Positions 1 to 8,963 of a stretch of DNA of 64,000 bases are shown here, in pieces. Where the stretch lies: the NCBI GenBank assembly GCA_025060195.1, contig JANXCQ010000006.1:1-64000 (forward strand), given 5' to 3'. Source of the DNA: Gemmatales bacterium. Lineage in GTDB: Bacteria > Planctomycetota > Planctomycetia > Gemmatales > HRBIN36. The translations under genes and the position numbers were made by a program. The notes under the pieces are model-generated. The model saw only the letters and a program-made list of their open reading frames with translations. It made no database searches and was not told where the DNA came from. The first letter of the stretch is position 1; each line of letters starts with the position of its first letter.

Positions 1-504
1 TTTGCCCTACGTCGCATATTGCACAAGGCGCAACTGGGCGGGGTGGATGCGTTGACCCGCTTTTACTTGCTCTGGCGTTGGACCTACAATCATGCACGGG
101 TGCCGTTTGACGAAGCGCGGAAGCTGGCTGCGGGGGTGGGCGTGGAACTGACGGAGCATTGGCTGCCGGGCGGATTGGTCAAAAAGGACAAGGAATACGT
201 TCGTGTGCTCGGCCCTCAGGAACGCGCCAAGGATAGCCGCTTCCAAAAGCAAGAGCGTTTCGAGACCATGGTGGATGCGTTGCATCGGGCGTGTATGCTG
301 TGGGAGGAGAGTCGTCCCAAGGAACTGCGGGAGCATCTGGAGCAGACCTACGGGGCGAATGAAACCTTTTGGCAAGTGGCCCAGGCGGTGAGCGAGGTGC
401 TACCGGAGGGCGACAAAGAAAAGCAGGTACTCCAAGGGTTACTGTATAGCCGCAAAACTCACAGCTTCGGCCAACAACCGCTCTTTAAGGAGGCGCGGGG
501 ATGA
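1..504 (+). CDS. DUF1156-family DNA methylase, C-terminal part (5' end outside window)
   Basis: The frame is open from base 1, so this is the tail of a longer gene and no start lies in the window. The visible ~168 residues match the C-terminal region I recall for DUF1156 proteins (COG1743, adenine-specific DNA methylases with a Zn ribbon): an RFYLLWRWTY segment, a GLVKKDKEYVRVLGP segment and a helical end with VAQAVSEVLPEGDKEKQ. The catalytic motifs would lie upstream and cannot be checked. The stop codon overlaps the ATG of the next gene in an ATGA, so the two are translationally coupled. The family is associated with predicted phage-defence loci together with DUF499 ATPases. The assignment rests on recognition of the C-terminal sequence and on the neighbour, not on a catalytic motif. 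Confidence 0.75.
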   Translation, partial: FALRRILHKAQLGGVDALTRFYLLWRWTYNHARVPFDEARKLAAGVGVELTEHWLPGGLVKKDKEYVRVLGPQERAKDSRFQKQERFETMVDALHRACMLWEESRPKELREHLEQTYGANETFWQVAQAVSEVLPEGDKEKQVLQGLLYSRKTHSFGQQPLFKEARG

Positions 505-3140
505 AGCCTTGGATTCAAGTGATAACGCCTCACAAAGACATTCGCACGGGCCGACTCGACGAAGGGGTATATGCTGCCGATTTGTCGGACGTGGTGGGCG
601 ACCGTGGCCCGCTGGAGTATCGCGACCCTCAGAGTTTTTTCCGTAAGACGTATCTGACCCAGGGTTTGGTCAAGTTGTTGTCGCTGGTCCTGGGTCGGCT
701 GGCGGGGCAGAATGCGGGGGAAGCCGTCATTCAGATTCAGACCCCGTTCGGCGGCGGTAAAACCCACAGTTTGATCGCGTTGTATCACATGATCCGCTCG
801 GGCAACGAACTGGGGGATGTGAGTCGGGAGATTCTTGCCAAAGCGGGGCTGACCGCGGTGCCGCAGGCCCAGGTGGTGACCTTTGTGGGCACCGCGGCCG
901 ATGCCCTCGGGGGAAGGACGCCCTGGGGCGAATTAGCTTGGCAATTGGGACGCTATGACGTCCTTCGAGAACACGATCAGAAGCGCCGCGCACCGGGGAA
1001 AAACCTGTTGTTCCAGTTGCTCGGTACCCAGCCGACGCTGATCCTGATGGACGAAATCGCCGAGTATGCGGTCAAAGCCCGCGACTTTCGCGATCAGTTG
1101 GTGGCGTTTTGCCAGGAGCTGACCGAGACGGTGAAAGTCTTGTCGCACTGTGTGCTCGTCGTCACGTTGCCTTCCAGTGCGCCGTATGGGGAAGAGGGCG
1201 AGCGTGCCCTGCATGAATTGCAAAAGGTATTCGGGCGTGTCGAAAACATCCAAACGCCCGTGGAGGGAGAGGAAATCTACGAGGTCATCCGTCGGCGGCT
1301 GTTTGAAGATAGCGGGGACGCTCAGGAAATCCGCCGCACCGCGGATGAGTTCTTCCAGATGTATCAGGAGCTGGGCGAGGATGTGCCGAAAGAGGTGCGC
1401 GAGCGTCCTTACCGCGATCGCATTCGCCGCGCCTATCCGTTCCATCCGGAGTTGATCGAAGTGCTGTTCGAGCGTTGGAGCACCTATCCGTCGTTTCAGC
1501 GCACCCGCGGCGTGTTGCGTTTGTTGGCACTGGTGGTGAGCGATCTGTATCGCAGCCACCATCAGGCTCCGTTGATCCTGCCGGCTCACCTGAATCTGGC
1601 GGATTCGGCGATTCGGGGGGAATTTTTGCGGCACGTGGGGAACGAGTATCAAGGGGTCATCGCCTCGGACATCTCGGATAATGGCCAGGCCAAGTCAGAA
1701 CGAATTGACCAGGAAATGGGCTCGGAATATGCGAGCTATAACGTGGCTCGGGGTTTGGCGCGGGCCATCTTTTTTGCCTCCTTTAGCGGGGGTGAACGGC
1801 GAGGCGTGGGCATTCAGCGCTTGCGTTTGTCCTTGCTCCAACCGGGGCTGCCCCCGGCCATCGTCAGCGACGCCTTGCGGCGATTGGAAGAGGAGTTGTG
1901 GTACCTACATGTGGAGGGAGGCGTCTATTTGTTCTCCAGCCAACCGAACCTGAATCGCGTCATCGTAGAAAAAGAGGAGGCCATCAGACCGGAGGATATC
2001 ACCCTGGAGATCCAAAAACGCCTGGACAAATTGGCGGGCAAGGAGTTTCGAGTATTCCTTTGGCCACGAGAATGGCAGGATATCCCGGACGATACCGAGT
2101 TAAAACTGGTGCTCCTGGGACCGGAGTACACGTTTCCCTCGGAGGAAACCAAGGCCTTTGTCCGCGAGTTGTTTAACAAGTGTGGGCAAAGTTTCCGCAC
2201 CTATCGCAATACTTTGTTCGTGCTCGCCGCGGACGAGAGCGAGTGGGCCTCGGCCCGGCAGAAGGTCAAACGTTATCTGGCGTATCGAGGCATCCGCGAG
2301 GACAAGACTCTGTGGCGTCAGCTTTCGGAAGCGAACCAACAAACTCTAGAAACGAAGATCCGAGACGCCGACGACAGCATTGCCCATCCACTAATGAGTG
2401 CCTACCGCCACCTGGCCAAGGCTCATGAGAGTGAGATTGTTTGGCTCGACCTGGGTTTGCCTACGAGGGAAAAAGATTATTCGCTGGCACGGCGGGTGCG
2501 GGAATATTTGCAGAACGAAGACATCCTGCTCAATAAGATTTCCCCGCGGTATATCTTGGAAAAGGCCATGGCTCCCCACGAAACGCAGAAACGGGTGGAT
2601 GAGATCTACGAGGCGTTTTTACGCTATCCCAGTTTGCCGGTGCTTGCCAGTAAACAAGTCTTACTTGACGCCCTTGCGCAGGGAGTTCGCGAGGGGATCC
2701 TTCAGGTGCAGATGGACGACCGCATTGTTTCCGGCGAGGAGTTGCCTCCATCCGAACTGAAGTCGGACGCGGTCGTCCTAAGAGAGGCGGAAGTCGCGCC
2801 ACAACGGCCAGTTCAACTGAAGGAGTTCGTGCCGACCCAGATGCCTCCTCATAAAGTTGGGGGACCCCCTGTCCAGGCTCCTCCTGCTTCCGCTGGGGTA
2901 GCTACAGAATACAATCTGGAAGTGAACCTTCCTTGGGACAAGATTTCGGATTTCGTCCGAGGTGTGGTGAAACCGCTGCATGAGGGCGGTGCCGAGGTGG
3001 CGATTCGCATTGCTTTGACCGCTCGGAGTGAAGAGGGTATCAACCCGGCAACGCTTGAGCGCACAGTTCGCGAGACCTTACGGCAAATCGGCGCTCAAAT
3101 CCTCAAAGACACACTACTGCCCCCTTACGATGCGAAGTAG
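501..3140 (+). CDS. DUF499-family P-loop ATPase (predicted defence-associated)
   Basis: This 879-residue soluble protein has a Walker A (TPFGGGKTHS, residues ~81-90) and a Walker B (LILMDEIAEY, ~180-189). The GGGKTH loop is typical of the DUF499/COG1483 ATPases. The rest is a long helical region, with a proline-rich linker (~770-800) before a compact C-terminal domain (~803-879). The ATG overlaps the upstream methylase stop by 4 bp, so one polycistronic transcript is likely. DUF499 ATPases recur beside DUF1156 methylases in predicted defence islands; the molecular role is not established. I see no nuclease motif in this protein, and any partner nuclease or helicase gene would have to lie upstream of the window. 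Nothing co-directional follows for several hundred bases, so it is probably the last gene of its operon. Confidence 0.85.
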   Translation: MKPWIQVITPHKDIRTGRLDEGVYAADLSDVVGDRGPLEYRDPQSFFRKTYLTQGLVKLLSLVLGRLAGQNAGEAVIQIQTPFGGGKTHSLIALYHMIRSGNELGDVSREILAKAGLTAVPQAQVVTFVGTAADALGGRTPWGELAWQLGRYDVLREHDQKRRAPGKNLLFQLLGTQPTLILMDEIAEYAVKARDFRDQLVAFCQELTETVKVLSHCVLVVTLPSSAPYGEEGERALHELQKVFGRVENIQTPVEGEEIYEVIRRRLFEDSGDAQEIRRTADEFFQMYQELGEDVPKEVRERPYRDRIRRAYPFHPELIEVLFERWSTYPSFQRTRGVLRLLALVVSDLYRSHHQAPLILPAHLNLADSAIRGEFLRHVGNEYQGVIASDISDNGQAKSERIDQEMGSEYASYNVARGLARAIFFASFSGGERRGVGIQRLRLSLLQPGLPPAIVSDALRRLEEELWYLHVEGGVYLFSSQPNLNRVIVEKEEAIRPEDITLEIQKRLDKLAGKEFRVFLWPREWQDIPDDTELKLVLLGPEYTFPSEETKAFVRELFNKCGQSFRTYRNTLFVLAADESEWASARQKVKRYLAYRGIREDKTLWRQLSEANQQTLETKIRDADDSIAHPLMSAYRHLAKAHESEIVWLDLGLPTREKDYSLARRVREYLQNEDILLNKISPRYILEKAMAPHETQKRVDEIYEAFLRYPSLPVLASKQVLLDALAQGVREGILQVQMDDRIVSGEELPPSELKSDAVVLREAEVAPQRPVQLKEFVPTQMPPHKVGGPPVQAPPASAGVATEYNLEVNLPWDKISDFVRGVVKPLHEGGAEVAIRIALTARSEEGINPATLERTVRETLRQIGAQILKDTLLPPYDAK

Positions 3141-3602
3141 CCTCAATGGCAATCTTGAGTGGGCGAGAGGGGCGAAGGATTAATTGCTGAGTAACAGGCG
3201 TTGGCGAGTATTACGGCGAGCGCTGCACCTCACGACCGCCCCAACCGTTCTGATACCGTGCCCTTACGGCGTGCCGCCTCACCTTTTTGCCTAAGTTAGG
3301 CACATTATGGTAAATCGTACTTCACTTATTTCCGTAGGTCTTTACGCATGCGAGTATACGGCCCGTGTTGAGTTCGCAGAGGCAAGGCCATGCGTGAATA
3401 CGTGCCCTTGACTGAAGTGGAGCCTGCTACTGAGATGGGCACAGAGGTGGCACGCGTCGGCGTGCACAAAATATACGCCCAAAAACGACACTTAGTGGAC
3501 AAGAATGAACCAATATAAGTTTGCGCTTGGAGAAATTGGCAACAGGAGGCCAGCTCGGAAAATACTAGTTTTTCTGAGCGATCGGGTGGCGCTCGTGCGA
3601 AG
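3141..3602. other. Intergenic stretch between the DUF499 gene and tRNA-Gln
   Basis: The only coding signal I can point to is a 42-codon frame at 3390-3518, listed separately. No strong terminator hairpin with a T-run, repeat or RNA gene was recognised. This stretch separates the defence-type operon from the 3' end of a tRNA gene on the opposite strand. Confidence 0.5.
3390..3518 (+). CDS. Possible small protein (42 aa) or relic of a gene
   Basis: An ATG at 3390 opens a 42-codon frame ending in TAA at 3516-3518. An AGAGG lies about 7-8 bases before the ATG. The composition is protein-like (it begins MREYVPLTEVEPATEMG and is rich in E, V and K). It is co-directional with the DUF499 gene but 249 bp downstream. 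I do not recognise the family. It could equally be a fragment of an older gene. Confidence 0.25.
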   Translation: MREYVPLTEVEPATEMGTEVARVGVHKIYAQKRHLVDKNEPI

Positions 3603-3674
3603 CTGCCCGGCCAGGATTCGAACCTGGACAAAGGGAACCAAAATCCCTTGTGCTACCATTTACACCACCGGGCA
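3603..3674 (-). tRNA. tRNA-Gln (anticodon UUG)
   Basis: Read on the minus strand, a 7-bp acceptor (TGCCCGG with CCGGGCA) encloses a D arm, a 5-bp anticodon stem AGGGA/TCCCT with loop TTTTGGT (anticodon TTG), and a T arm CCAGG-TTCGAAT-CCTGG. The discriminator is G, usual for Gln. CCA is not encoded. The 3' end of the tRNA faces the DUF1156/DUF499 genes. Confidence 0.95.
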
Positions 3675-4113
3675 GCGTGGTTTCGGGCCTAGGATTCCAT
3701 GCTATATCTCAGGGCCAGGACCTCCTCGGGGCGAAATCTGCGGCCGCTCACCCTGTCACAATTTTTCTACTAGCCATCAGGCCGATCCTAAGTTATCTTT
3801 CTGGCCGTCTGGCAAGCCTCGCCGGATCGCTCGGCTTCGTGATTATAACCAGGCTCCTCCGTTTGGGAAAGGGCCGTCCCTATACGCTTCACCGAACTCA
3901 CTCTTCAGTCGCTGGTGGAATTCATGTAAGGCCCGCAGAGCCGACCCCCTGCGAAATGGAACCACAGCGCAAGTAACGAAGCTTGGCACGTTTCGACGGC
4001 CTACTCCTCAGCTGTTGAGGTAAGTAGCCTAGCAGCATAATCTCTGTCAGCCGGGAAATTACTACTCATTACCCCGCCCTACCCACTGCGCGACTAGCTC
4101 ACTTGTTATTCCG
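3675..4113. other. Intergenic stretch, nothing recognised
   Basis: It contains the region 5' of tRNA-Gln and the end of the convergent-side acyltransferase gene. Open frames here read through the tRNA and have no recognisable product, so they are not called. No repeat, RNA gene or clear terminator was seen. Confidence 0.4.
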
Positions 4114-5991
4114 CTAAGTCGAGTGGTTCGCTCCTTCTGACGAACGCCCGATCTCAGGTAACTGCGATGGCAACGACCGCGACTCCGCTGCCGAGGCTGC
4201 ATGCTCGTGCGTTGACACTGACGCGTTTGGTGAATGTACGACGATATGCTCACGAAGCTTGAGCACGACTCCTTCCAGGTAACGACGTGTAGTGCGGTGG
4301 TCAGCCAACACATCGGGCGGAATCAGCAGCGGTTGGCCGATGGCAATGGTGATAACGCGGCCCCAATCGAACGGCTTACCCTGCATCGGTGGGCCTCCGC
4401 GCCACGAGAAAAAGCTCCCCCAGTTCCCCTCAATCCAGCAAGGGACTACCGGCATATTGGGCCGCTTTTGTAACAGCAACCAGATGCCACGTTGGAATGG
4501 AGCCAGGAAGCGCTGCTCGTCGCGGCGCAGGCGACCTTCGGGAAAAATGAGCAGACATTCTCCTTGGTCGAGTCGGGATATCGCCTCGTCCAGTTCGGGA
4601 ACCTCCTGCCGCGCTGCCGACGCTTGTACGCGAATAACCCGCAACACATAGCGCATCAGCCAGTAAAGTCCGGGGCGGTCGTAAAACTCACTCGTCATCA
4701 TCGGCGTCAGGCGTCGCGGGATCACCTTACCAAGCCAAAGCGGATCGAACCAAGCGGCGTGATTGGCAATAACAACCAAAGGCCCCCGCCAAGGCACGAA
4801 TTGATGTCCCGGCCCAACATGGCGGATGCGATAGATGAGCCAAGCCAACGGTGCGGCCGTCAACTCCATCCATTCCCGCAGCCAATAGAGTTGGATTACC
4901 AACGCGCCTCCCGCAACCAGAAAACTCTTAGCCCAAGGCGACACCTGGTATTGTTGGTCTAACCAATATCCCAAATACATAGCGCCCCACGTGGCCACCT
5001 GGGCCAACGCGAGCCAGCCGGCAAGCGCCGACGGAGGGCACAACGCAATAAGTCGCGCCCCACTCGCTAACACTGCGCACCAGCAGCTGGACTGAACAAA
5101 TAAGCTGGCCCACCCACGGGTTACTGACGCATCTTTAGCTGGCACGCTCACTGCGACTAGAACCAGCCAGGCCAAATAAGGCAGCCAGCCGCTCACTCGC
5201 ACAGGATGATTCGCGACGAATAGCGGGATCAGGCCCGCCAGCAGCGGCAGGGCAAACATACGAAGCGCCGCATACACTTCACCCTGTTCCGCCCGGCCGA
5301 ACAGAAAAGTTTGCTGGTAATCCTGCCAGTTCATTCCGCTAACCACACCATACGCCGCAGTCCCCAGCACCAACGCGAAAGCCTCACGCGTATCCTGCCA
5401 CGAACTCAACCTCATATCAGGTATGATGAACCACAATCGGTTCGTTTCGCCCGACAGGGCCTCTGGACCTTCTTTCTCGAAACGAAGATCGAGCCGAGTT
5501 CCCAGAAGTGAACTCAACAACAGGACCAACACCGCAAATAAGAAATTGGCCATCGGAACCAACGTTACCAAGTACCAGCCAGCTAACCAAGCCAACGCAC
5601 TCATGGCGACAACCAACCCTGGATACACGTCCAATTCTCGGGCCAATGCCCCGCTGCGCATCAATCGCACTAGCCAGCACAACCACTCGGCTATCCAGAA
5701 ACCGAGCACGGCGCTGCCTAGCATCCATTCAGTAAACGCACCCCAGGCCAGCAAAGCCACCATAGCAGCTTGCAACAATGCCAAGACGCATAACGCCCAA
5801 CGTCGAACGCTCCGCCCCGAGAATGGCCCTGCCAATACCAGACCATATGCTGCACTCAGCAGGGCTAAGCCACCCGCCAAGCCATCGAAATCAATTAACT
5901 CCCCGCGGGTTGCGAGCACTGCCGACGCCCACCCGCTTGCGAAAGCTGTCGCAAAAAACCAGCCCGCCCCCCACCAATCCTTATTGTTCAT
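4114..5991 (-). CDS. Transporter-like membrane domain fused to PlsC-type acyltransferase
   Basis: 625 residues. Roughly the first 380 form many hydrophobic helices with a layout like an MFS/LplT-type flippase. The C-terminal ~220 residues are a PlsC acyltransferase: the catalytic HX4D box is in ANHAAWFDP (~408-416) and the glycerophosphate-binding block is FPEGRLRR (~480). The likely reaction is transfer of an acyl group to a lysophospholipid or glycerophosphate at the inner face of the cytoplasmic membrane, with the N-terminal part moving the lipid. This resembles the Aas/LplT arrangement, but I see no acyl-ACP synthetase domain. The ATG at 5991 precedes a hydrophobic segment (WFFATAFASGWASAVLA). 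It appears monocistronic. The acyltransferase call is firm; the transport role of the N-terminal part is inferred from its helices. Confidence 0.85.
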   Translation of the reverse strand: MNNKDWWGAGWFFATAFASGWASAVLATRGELIDFDGLAGGLALLSAAYGLVLAGPFSGRSVRRWALCVLALLQAAMVALLAWGAFTEWMLGSAVLGFWIAEWLCWLVRLMRSGALARELDVYPGLVVAMSALAWLAGWYLVTLVPMANFLFAVLVLLLSSLLGTRLDLRFEKEGPEALSGETNRLWFIIPDMRLSSWQDTREAFALVLGTAAYGVVSGMNWQDYQQTFLFGRAEQGEVYAALRMFALPLLAGLIPLFVANHPVRVSGWLPYLAWLVLVAVSVPAKDASVTRGWASLFVQSSCWCAVLASGARLIALCPPSALAGWLALAQVATWGAMYLGYWLDQQYQVSPWAKSFLVAGGALVIQLYWLREWMELTAAPLAWLIYRIRHVGPGHQFVPWRGPLVVIANHAAWFDPLWLGKVIPRRLTPMMTSEFYDRPGLYWLMRYVLRVIRVQASAARQEVPELDEAISRLDQGECLLIFPEGRLRRDEQRFLAPFQRGIWLLLQKRPNMPVVPCWIEGNWGSFFSWRGGPPMQGKPFDWGRVITIAIGQPLLIPPDVLADHRTTRRYLEGVVLKLREHIVVHSPNASVSTHEHAASAAESRSLPSQLPEIGRSSEGANHST

Positions 5992-6113
5992 CCGACCTAG
6001 ACCGGGAAATCACTGCTCTCAGGCACGATCCATGTTCGACAAGTATCGGGTACCGACTAGAATGATAATACGAGATTGCCGTATCCTCAGTCGCCAACTA
6101 CGGGAGACTCACA

Positions 6114-7538
6114 TTGGCTGCCCGCAGAAGTCTGGTTCCATGGATAGGCTTGCTCCACCTTCTATTGTTAGCTTTCACCTCCGCATCTGGGGACGACAAA
6201 TCTCCTGATCCCGAGGAGGCTATCCGAAAGCTGAAAGAATTCGGGGCTAACATAATCCACGCCGAACACCTGCCGGAGCAACCAGTAGTTGGCATCGTTC
6301 TCAACAAATCCACAGTTCGCGATGACGACCTTAAACTTCTCGCCGCATTTCCGTTGCTGCACATGGCAGACCTGGCACATTGCTCAATACGAGGCCCAGG
6401 ACTCAGGTTTCTGAAAAATGCGCCTCACCTCCAAGCCATCAACCTCAATGATAATCCGCTGGAAGACCTAGGAATCAGCCATCTTAAGAGCCACAAGGAA
6501 CTTCATACCCTTTTTGCCGCTAATACACAAATCACTTCCAAGGGCGTTGCCGAACTGAAGGAAACCAAAACAATCAAGCGGCTTATGCTACGTAAGACAC
6601 GTATAGACGATGACTTAGTTGTGCAATTCCCCCAATGGTGGCCCGAGCTAGAGGCTCTTTACCTAGGCGAAACTTCAATTTCGGACAAATGCGCTAAAGC
6701 AATCGCGGCTCTCAAGGGGTTAAAAGAGCTCGATTTAGCCGGCACTAAGTTTACCGACACTGGCGTTCGTACACTTGCAACTCTAACTCGGCTCGAAGGT
6801 CTCTGGTTAGAGGGACTCCCTAAAGTAACCGATACGGGAGCCGCCATCTTAAAGCCTATGTCCGAACTCAAACAGCTGAGTTTGGGCTATACTAGCATCA
6901 CAGATACGACGGCCCAAGCACTTAGTGATAAGAAAAATCTGCGAACATTGTTTCTACACAAGACACGTATCACCGATAAGGGATTGGCCCATCTAGCACC
7001 ACTTACCGATTTAGAGATCCTGGAACTTAGTGGTTGTAAAATCAGCGATCAAGGATTGCGACATCTGAATGGCATGAAAAGCTTGAAACATCTGGGGCTG
7101 GCAGCCACGCAAATCAAAGGCGACGGCTTAGCTCACCTACAGGCCGCGAGTAGTTTGGAATCTCTCAATTTATCCTTCGCTCCCGTCAACTCTTCTGCTT
7201 TGGAACACATTAGCAATTATGCCCGATTGCAACAGCTCGACCTATCTTTTACCGGCATTACCGATCCAGGCCTAAAACACCTGGCCAAACTCACCTCGCT
7301 CAAACGATTAAACTTAGCAGGCACTAAGATCACTGGCAGTGAACTGAAAGCTCTTGCGGATTTAGAATACTTGGAAGAACTACATCTCGAAAGAACACCT
7401 TTGACAATCGCTGGTCTTTTCCAAGCGGCAGAAATACGTGGATTGAAGGGACTCTATATTCAAGGGTGCAAGATACCCGATGAAGCGGTGAAAAAATTTC
7501 AAAGCTTGGCCCCGACGATCATCTTAGTGCGGGATTAA
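6114..7538 (+). CDS. Secreted leucine-rich repeat protein
   Basis: 474 residues. It starts at TTG with a GGGAG about 8 bases upstream, followed by an N-terminal signal peptide (WIGLLHLLLLAFTSASG). From about residue 60 to the end are 14-16 leucine-rich repeats of the ribonuclease-inhibitor-like type. The recurring pattern is L-x-x-L-x-L-x-x-T-x-I-(T/S)-D-x-G-L-x-x-L, for example TRITDKGLAHLAPLTDLEIL. Such LRR proteins are abundant in Gemmata-like planctomycetes and are presumed to bind proteins, but no substrate can be named. There is no transmembrane anchor after the signal, so a periplasmic or surface location is inferred. It is divergent from the acyltransferase upstream (122 bp apart). 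Confidence 0.9.
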   Translation: MAARRSLVPWIGLLHLLLLAFTSASGDDKSPDPEEAIRKLKEFGANIIHAEHLPEQPVVGIVLNKSTVRDDDLKLLAAFPLLHMADLAHCSIRGPGLRFLKNAPHLQAINLNDNPLEDLGISHLKSHKELHTLFAANTQITSKGVAELKETKTIKRLMLRKTRIDDDLVVQFPQWWPELEALYLGETSISDKCAKAIAALKGLKELDLAGTKFTDTGVRTLATLTRLEGLWLEGLPKVTDTGAAILKPMSELKQLSLGYTSITDTTAQALSDKKNLRTLFLHKTRITDKGLAHLAPLTDLEILELSGCKISDQGLRHLNGMKSLKHLGLAATQIKGDGLAHLQAASSLESLNLSFAPVNSSALEHISNYARLQQLDLSFTGITDPGLKHLAKLTSLKRLNLAGTKITGSELKALADLEYLEELHLERTPLTIAGLFQAAEIRGLKGLYIQGCKIPDEAVKKFQSLAPTIILVRD

Positions 7539-7783
7539 AACTCCCGCGAGACCTCATCACAATGCGGCGCGCCTACCTTAGTCATCCATATTGAGCCTAC
7601 GCGACCAATGAATCTGACATGCGGCTGGAGCTTAGGGAGCGGACTTGATCAGAGGTCGGCTCAACTTGTCACTAAAGGGATATAGCTGACTACTAAGTAC
7701 GTGAAAAGATAGATGCAAATGTAATAATTATCGCAAGCTCAACCATCCGAACGGGCAAAGCAAGCATCGTTTGAGCAAGGCAC

Positions 7784-8905
7784 ATGGCTAGCGTCAGGGA
7801 TGTGCTCATAATCGGCGGCGGAGTCATCGGTCTGACCAGCGCGTATTTTCTGGCCAAACGGGGCCTAAGGGTCACTGTAGTCGAGGCCGGCGAGTTTGGC
7901 CAGGAATCCTCCTGGGCAGGCGCAGGCATCATTTCGCCGGGTCATCCACGCCGCGCCAGGTCCCCCCTGGGACGCTTACGCGCACTCAGTGCCAGTATGT
8001 TTGCCGAACTCTCGGCCGAACTTCGTGAACAAACCGGTCTGGACAATGGTTACTGGCCCTGTGGCGGCCTTGAACTGCGCCGCTCCCACGATGCTTTAGA
8101 AAGGGCCCGCATCGAAACGATCTTGCGCGAGGAGCAAGGCGAAGGCGCCACTTGTGAACTGTTAGAGGGCGAGCAGCTACGCCACAAAGAACCCGCTCTG
8201 GCAGAGACTTTACCTGGCGCCATTTACTTTCCCGAAATGGCGCAAATCCGTAACCCTTGGCACATCCGCGCCCTGATCGCCGCGTGCAATCAACTGCACG
8301 TCGAGCTTAGAGCTTATAGTCCCGTGTCGGATCTCGTGACTGACAAGCACTGCATTACCGCCGCCTGGACACCTCAAGAGCGGCTTATCGCTGATAAGTA
8401 CGTGATTTGCGCAGGAGCTTGGGCCGACCGCCTTCTTCAGAACTTAGGACTTAGTCTCGGCATACGCCCCATGCGCGGGCAGATTGCCTTATTGCGCACC
8501 TCTAAGCTTATCCTGCACCATATTATCATGGGCGGTGAGGAATACCTGGTGCCCAGACGTGATGGACACATCTTAATCGGCTCTACAGTAGAAGACGTTG
8601 GCTTTGACAAACGAACTACGGCCCGAGCCATCGCGCACCTTCTCGAGACGGCCATCCAATGGGTGCCCGCACTTCGGGAAGCAGAACTTGTTCGCGCTTG
8701 GGCGGGCCTACGGCCGGGTAGTCCAGATAGCCGTCCCTTTATTGGTCGCGTTCCTGGCTACGATAACCTTTATATCGCCGCGGGCCATTTCCGTTCTGGG
8801 ATCACCTTATCGCCGGGTACTGCCTTATTGGTCAGTGAACTGATCCTGGGGTTAGTCCCGAGTGTCCCCCTGGAGCCTTTCCGCATCGAGCGGTTGGCGA
8901 CCTAA
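7784..8905 (+). CDS. thiO: FAD-dependent glycine oxidase-like protein (ThiO family)
   Basis: 373 residues of the DAO fold. The N-terminal dinucleotide-binding motif is VLIIGGGVIGLTSAYFLAK (~6-24), followed by an acidic residue after the second strand (VVEAGEFG). The C-terminal FAD-binding part has WAGLRPGSPDSRPFIG and AAGHFRSGITLSPGTA, which are ThiO-like blocks. ThiO oxidises glycine to iminoglyoxylate for assembly of the thiazole moiety of thiamine. No thiS, thiG or thiamine riboswitch is next to it, so another D-amino-acid or sarcosine-oxidase-like substrate remains possible. Length is normal for ThiO. The two large GTPase genes follow in the same direction, 58 bp downstream. Confidence 0.8.
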   Translation: MASVRDVLIIGGGVIGLTSAYFLAKRGLRVTVVEAGEFGQESSWAGAGIISPGHPRRARSPLGRLRALSASMFAELSAELREQTGLDNGYWPCGGLELRRSHDALERARIETILREEQGEGATCELLEGEQLRHKEPALAETLPGAIYFPEMAQIRNPWHIRALIAACNQLHVELRAYSPVSDLVTDKHCITAAWTPQERLIADKYVICAGAWADRLLQNLGLSLGIRPMRGQIALLRTSKLILHHIIMGGEEYLVPRRDGHILIGSTVEDVGFDKRTTARAIAHLLETAIQWVPALREAELVRAWAGLRPGSPDSRPFIGRVPGYDNLYIAAGHFRSGITLSPGTALLVSELILGLVPSVPLEPFRIERLAT

Positions 8906-8963
8906 GACCTGGGACTTCTGACTGGCCTCTAGTAACGGGCCAACCCAGAATAAAGGCAAATTT

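Noticed and set aside
933-1652. 239-codon minus-strand frame inside the DUF499 gene
   Set aside because: Shadow of a well-supported gene with conserved Walker motifs.
3505-4023. 172-codon plus-strand frame between the DUF499 gene and the acyltransferase
   Set aside because: It runs through the antisense of tRNA-Gln and has no protein-like features after it.
7539-7783. Spacer before the ThiO gene checked for a thiamine riboswitch
   Set aside because: No THI-box consensus was recognised.
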